Part shown: positions 60,587 to 64,000 of the stretch, piece by piece | Layout of the letters: each line of letters begins with the position of its first letter | How positions within the stretch are numbered: position 1 is the first letter of the stretch | NCBI GenBank assembly: GCA_030655515.1 | Contig: JAURVI010000015.1 | Span: forward strand, 1 to 64,000 | DNA: 64,000 nucleotides | Reading direction: 5' to 3' | Origin: Polaromonas sp. | Lineage (GTDB): Bacteria; Pseudomonadota; Gammaproteobacteria; Burkholderiales; Burkholderiaceae_C | Program-made: the position numbers and the translations under genes | The notes under the pieces: generated by a model | What the model was told of the DNA's origin: nothing | The model's input: the letters and a program-made list of their open reading frames with translations, nothing else | The model's database searches: none

Positions 60587-60684
60587 GTACCACTTCATGA
60601 ATTGGTTGGCATTCCACGGACTGACCCTGTGGCTCTTGAACTTGGCTCAATCGTTATTATCTGAAGAGCAAGGACGAAATACTT

Positions 60685-60966
60685 ATGCAAATGCTTTACG
60701 ACTCCGAATCTTTTGTGGTGGTGCGGATTCACGCCAACGCGCCGGAAGAGTCTGCGCCGGTGCCGACCGTGCCCCAACTGGCGCGCAACGGTTTTGAAAT
60801 TGTCGACAAACGCTCCGGCAAAGAGGTCTATCTGGATGGCTCCTGGGCCGAACTGTTCCAGCAGCGTGTCACGGCCTGGCAGCAAAACACGCCAACGCAG
60901 GAAGAAATCGAAAACACGCTCGAAGGCTATGCCGAGCTGGCGCACACGCCCATATCGCTGCACTGA
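60685..60966 (+). CDS. DUF3567 protein (BTH_I0359-like)
   Basis: A 93-residue cytoplasmic protein of a family confined to betaproteobacteria; function unknown. It starts MQMLYDSESFVVVRIHANAP and has FEIVDKRSGKEVYLDGSWAE (about 37-56) in the central part. AAGGA precedes the ATG. It lies 98 bases after the DUF3108 gene. Confidence 0.88.
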   Translation: MQMLYDSESFVVVRIHANAPEESAPVPTVPQLARNGFEIVDKRSGKEVYLDGSWAELFQQRVTAWQQNTPTQEEIENTLEGYAELAHTPISLH

Positions 60967-60997
60967 CGCACGGTCATCACGTTAATTCACTCAAGCC

Positions 60998-61870
60998 TTG
61001 AACCTGTCACAAAAAAGCGCGCGCTGGGGCCTGGTTGCCCCGTTCGTGCTGCTGGCTGCCTGCGCCCAGGGACCCGGACCCCGGCTGCTTCCGCTTCCGC
61101 CCGACAACATCACCGCTCAAACCGATGCCCTGCTGCCAACCGATGCCATTTTGCTGGGCGAGCAGCACGATGCCGCCGAGCACCAGACAATTCACCGGCA
61201 GGTGATCGCACATCTGGCCGTTCGCGGCCAGCTCGGCGCCGTGGCGCTGGAGATGGCCGAGGCCGGCCGCGGCACCGCCGCCCTGAAATCAAACAGCACC
61301 CCGCTGCAGGTGCAGGACGCTCTCGGCTGGAACAGCAAAAACTGGCCCTGGCCGGACTACGGCCCGGCAGTGATGGCGGCGGTCAAGGCGGGTGTGCCGG
61401 TTCTTGGCGCGAATCTGCCTGCCGCCGAGATGCGCGAAGCGATGGCCGACAGCCGGCTGGACCAGCAGTTGCCCGGACCGGCCCTGAAGGCGCAGCAACA
61501 ACTGATACGCATCGGCCATTGCGGCGTGTTGCCGGAAAGCCGGATATCGCCAATGACGCGCATCCAGATCGCCCGCGACATCCGCATGGCGCGCGTCATC
61601 ACCCAGGCCGCACTGCCAGGCAAAGTGGTGGTGTTGTTGGCCGGCAGCGGCCACGTCAACCGCGTGCTGGGGGTGCCGCAGCACCTGCCGCCCGGGTTAA
61701 AAGTCAAGGCCGTACACCTGCGGGCCGCCCCGGCCCGGCTCGATCCCGATGCGCGGCTGGACGCCGAAGACAAAGCGGCCTTCGACGCGGTCTGGCTGAC
61801 GCCGGACCTGCCGGCGCGGGACTATTGCGCAGAAATGCAAAACCTGCGTCAGCAACCGGACGCGAAATAG
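60998..61870 (+). CDS. ChaN-family lipoprotein
   Basis: A 290-residue haem-iron-regulated lipoprotein-like protein from a TTG start. A lipobox LLAAC ends near residue 22. The ChaN fold has LLGEQHDAAEHQTIHRQVI (about 53-71), ALEMAEAGR and LAGSGHVNRVLGVP. The family can bind haem in Campylobacter, but function is generally unknown. It follows DUF3567 by 31 bases and may share its transcript. Confidence 0.86.
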   Translation: MNLSQKSARWGLVAPFVLLAACAQGPGPRLLPLPPDNITAQTDALLPTDAILLGEQHDAAEHQTIHRQVIAHLAVRGQLGAVALEMAEAGRGTAALKSNSTPLQVQDALGWNSKNWPWPDYGPAVMAAVKAGVPVLGANLPAAEMREAMADSRLDQQLPGPALKAQQQLIRIGHCGVLPESRISPMTRIQIARDIRMARVITQAALPGKVVVLLAGSGHVNRVLGVPQHLPPGLKVKAVHLRAAPARLDPDARLDAEDKAAFDAVWLTPDLPARDYCAEMQNLRQQPDAK

Positions 61871-61891
61871 ACCGGGTGGGCGGCCTTTCGT

Positions 61892-63232
61892 TCAGGCGTT
61901 TTTGCGAATCGCATCGGCCACGACATTGACGATGCGGTCTATCTGTTCTTTCTCGACGATGTAAGGCGGGCAGATCACGAGGTTGTCGGCCGCCGGCCGC
62001 ACCAGCACGCCGTGCTTGAAGCAGTCGATGAAGATGTCGTAGGCGCGCTTGCCCGGCGCACCGGCGACGGGCGCCAGCTCCACCGCACCGGCCAGCCCCA
62101 GGCTGCGGATGCCAATCACGTTGGGCAGGCCCTTGAAACCGCTATGCATCGCGTCGCCCAGCACCTTGCCCATCTGGCCGGCACGTTCAAACAGCTTTTC
62201 TTCCTTGAACAGGCCCAGCGTGGCAATCGCCGCCGCACAGGCTACCGGGTGGCCCGAGTAGGTGTAGCCATGGAAAAACTCCACCGTGTGGTCGGGGCTG
62301 TCGGCGTTGGCAGCCATCATGGTGTTGTAAATGCGGTCGGTGCAGATCACGCCGCCCAGCGGAATCACGCCGTTGGTGACGCACTTGGCAAAGTTCAGCA
62401 TGTCGGGCACCACGCCGTAGTAGTCCGAGGCAAAGTTGCAACCCATGCGGCCAAAGCCGGTGATGACTTCGTCAAAAATGAGCAAAATGCCGTGTTTGTC
62501 GCAAATCTCGCGCAGGCGTTGGAGGTAGCCCCTGGGCGGCAGGTACCAGCCGGCGCTGCCGGCCACCGGCTCCACGATGACGGCGGCGATGTTGCTGGCG
62601 TCGTGCAGCGGCAAAATGCGCTGCTCCAGCTCCAGCAGGATGTCTTCCTTCCACTCGGGCTCGACGCCGTTGATGTAGGCATGGTTGACCGGGTCATGGA
62701 TGAAGCGCAGGTGGTCCACCCGCGGCAAAAAGGCCGAGCCGTAGACCTTGCGGTTGGCCGGAATGCCGCCCACACTCATGCCGCCGAAACCCACTCCGTG
62801 GTAGCCTTTTTCGCGGCCGATGAAAACATTGCGGTGCCCCTCGCCGCGGGCGCGGTGGTAGGCCAGCGCCACTTTGAGCGAGGTGTCGGCCGCTTCCGAG
62901 CCGGAGTTGCAGAACAGCACCTGGTTCAGCTCGCCCGGCGCCATCGCGGCAATCATTTCGGCGGCTTTGAACGCCTGGTCGTTGCTGGCCTGGAAGGCGG
63001 TCGCATAGTCCAGCGTGTCGAGCTGCTTCTTGATGGCTTCGTTGATCGGCTTGCGGTTATGGCCGGCCCCCACGCACCACAGGCTGGAAATGCCGTCGAG
63101 CACCTGCTTGCCGTCGTGGGTGGTGAAAAACATGCCATCCGCTTTCACAAAAACCCGCGGGTCCTTCTTGAAGCTGCGGTTCGGCGTGAAGGGCAACCAG
63201 TGGTGGTCCATGTTGAAGTCGTGATGAGCCAT
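61892..63232 (-). CDS. Omega-amino acid--pyruvate aminotransferase (class III)
   Basis: PLP-dependent class III aminotransferase of 446 residues, most like beta-alanine/omega-amino acid:pyruvate transaminases. It starts MAHHDFNMDHHWLPFTPNRS; a longer frame is rejected. Key parts are FCNSGSEAADTSLKVALAYH (about 105-124), LLIFDEVITGFGRMG (about 245-259, the PLP Asp) and NFAKCVTNGVIPLGG with the Schiff-base lysine. It would feed beta-alanine or similar amines into pyruvate/alanine metabolism. It is divergent from purU. Confidence 0.92.
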   Translation of the reverse strand: MAHHDFNMDHHWLPFTPNRSFKKDPRVFVKADGMFFTTHDGKQVLDGISSLWCVGAGHNRKPINEAIKKQLDTLDYATAFQASNDQAFKAAEMIAAMAPGELNQVLFCNSGSEAADTSLKVALAYHRARGEGHRNVFIGREKGYHGVGFGGMSVGGIPANRKVYGSAFLPRVDHLRFIHDPVNHAYINGVEPEWKEDILLELEQRILPLHDASNIAAVIVEPVAGSAGWYLPPRGYLQRLREICDKHGILLIFDEVITGFGRMGCNFASDYYGVVPDMLNFAKCVTNGVIPLGGVICTDRIYNTMMAANADSPDHTVEFFHGYTYSGHPVACAAAIATLGLFKEEKLFERAGQMGKVLGDAMHSGFKGLPNVIGIRSLGLAGAVELAPVAGAPGKRAYDIFIDCFKHGVLVRPAADNLVICPPYIVEKEQIDRIVNVVADAIRKNA

Positions 63233-63345
63233 TCGATATCTCCTGCTGCAAATAGAGGTCAGGCGGGTTTGCGTGTGAACCGTGCATTCTGGCACTGTCG
63301 GCAACAATCCGCTTTGCGCCGGAGTCCTGCGACAATTCAGGTTCC

Positions 63346-64000
63346 ATGAGCCCCATTTACATTCTCACCCTGTCCTGCCCGGATCGCCCGGGCATTGTTC
63401 ATGCGGTCTCCGGCTTTCTGTTCGAGCGCGGCGGCAACATCCTGGAAGCGGCGCAATTCAGCGACGACAAGCAGGGCGATGCCGCGGCGGACGCCACGGG
63501 CCTGTTTTTCATGCGCGTCAGTTTTGCCTGCGGTCAGTTGCCTTTCGAAGCGCTGAAGGAAGAGGTCGGCGTGCTGGGCGCGCTGTTCGACATGCGCTGG
63601 AGCCTGCACCGGGCCACCCAGCCGATGCGCACCGTCATTCTGGTCAGCAAGGAAGGACATTGCCTGAACGATTTGCTGTTCCGCTGGAAGTCGGGCCTGC
63701 TGCCGCTGGACATTCGCGCCATCGTCTCCAACCACCGCGAATTTGACCAACTGGCCGCCGGCTACAACGTGCCCTTCCACCACATCCCGGTCACGGCCGC
63801 GACCAGGGAAAAAGCCGAAAAACGGCAATACGGCATCATCGAGGCCGAAGGCGCCGAGCTGGTGGTGCTGGCGCGCTACATGCAGATTTTGAGCAACGAT
63901 TTGTGCCACAAGCTGGCGGGCCGGGCCATCAACATCCACCACTCGTTCCTGCCCAGTTTCAAGGGCGCCAAGCCCTACTACCAGGCGCACGCCCGCGGCG
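63346..64000 (+). CDS. purU: Formyltetrahydrofolate deformylase (partial, 3' end beyond window)
   Basis: Hydrolyses 10-formyl-THF to THF and formate. The first 218 residues are visible. It starts MSPIYILTLSCPDRPGIVHA with an ACT regulatory domain (about 5-85). A formyltransferase domain follows, with HHIPVTAATREKAEK, VVLARYMQILSNDLC and the catalytic NIHHSFLPSFKGAKPYYQAH near the window edge. Only the C-terminal part is missing. Confidence 0.95.
   Translation, partial: MSPIYILTLSCPDRPGIVHAVSGFLFERGGNILEAAQFSDDKQGDAAADATGLFFMRVSFACGQLPFEALKEEVGVLGALFDMRWSLHRATQPMRTVILVSKEGHCLNDLLFRWKSGLLPLDIRAIVSNHREFDQLAAGYNVPFHHIPVTAATREKAEKRQYGIIEAEGAELVVLARYMQILSNDLCHKLAGRAINIHHSFLPSFKGAKPYYQAHARG

Noticed and set aside
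60636-60660. TTGAAC...TATTAT as a promoter for the DUF3567 gene
   Set aside because: The spacing is only 13 bases, too short for a sigma70 promoter.

Overview
The window is chromosomal DNA of a betaproteobacterium in Burkholderiales, most likely family Comamonadaceae (Polaromonas/Rhodoferax-like). The evidence is the protein sequences of the ribosomal and translation genes, the gene orders pilB-pilC-pilD-coaE-zapD-yacG, hemA-prfA-prmC-grxD and rplU-rpmA-obgE-proB, lineage-restricted families (DUF3567, PhaM, CNP1-like) and high GC. No phage, CRISPR array or complete insertion sequence was seen.

Layout. 1-12.9 kb (minus strand) is the information-processing superoperon rpsL-rpsG-fusA-tuf-tRNA-Trp-secE-nusG-rplK-rplA-rplJ-rplL-rpoB; rpoB runs off the left edge. 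A sigma70-type promoter lies before rpsL, and two strong hairpins lie between rplL and rpoB. 13-17.1 kb (minus) holds dacC, an alpha/beta hydrolase, a [2Fe-2S] ferredoxin, a VanZ-family membrane protein and hemJ, then an intergenic stretch with a frameshifted IS110-type transposase remnant. 18-21.8 kb (plus) is hemA-prfA-prmC-grxD. 21.9-27.7 kb (minus) is the type IV pilus block pilB-pilC-pilD with coaE, zapD and yacG. tRNA-Pro and ispB follow. 29.1-32.1 kb (plus) is rplU-rpmA-obgE-proB. Then come a CNP1-like protein and rppH (minus), proS and a lytic transglycosylase (plus), and recG (minus) opposite queA.

38.1-41 kb (plus) is queA-antitoxin-toxin-tgt: an AbrB/PIN toxin-antitoxin pair stitched by start/stop overlaps between the two dedicated queuosine genes. 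41-47.2 kb holds an aldo/keto reductase, a zinc-ribbon membrane protein, an LplT-PlsC-like fusion, a FIST sensor and PhaM. 47.6-58 kb (minus) is a metal-uptake region: P19-type periplasmic iron protein, an outer-membrane barrel, a membrane polyferredoxin, DUF2946, a TonB-dependent receptor, TonB, ExbB, ExbD, a secreted Asp-box protein and a thioredoxin-fold protein, with a Fur-box-like site upstream of P19. 58.2-64 kb has a fumarylacetoacetase-like hydrolase, DUF3108, DUF3567 and ChaN proteins, an omega-amino-acid transaminase and the 5' part of purU.

The most unusual signal is a small repeat family with terminal inverted repeats, four copies between 35.8 and 59.6 kb. Three sit within 2-7 bases of the stop codon of the preceding gene, in that gene's direction. 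Each copy carries a short ORF. In two copies this ORF ends at or just before the start codon of the next gene (exbD and the DUF3108 gene), as if the element supplied a translational-coupling leader cistron.
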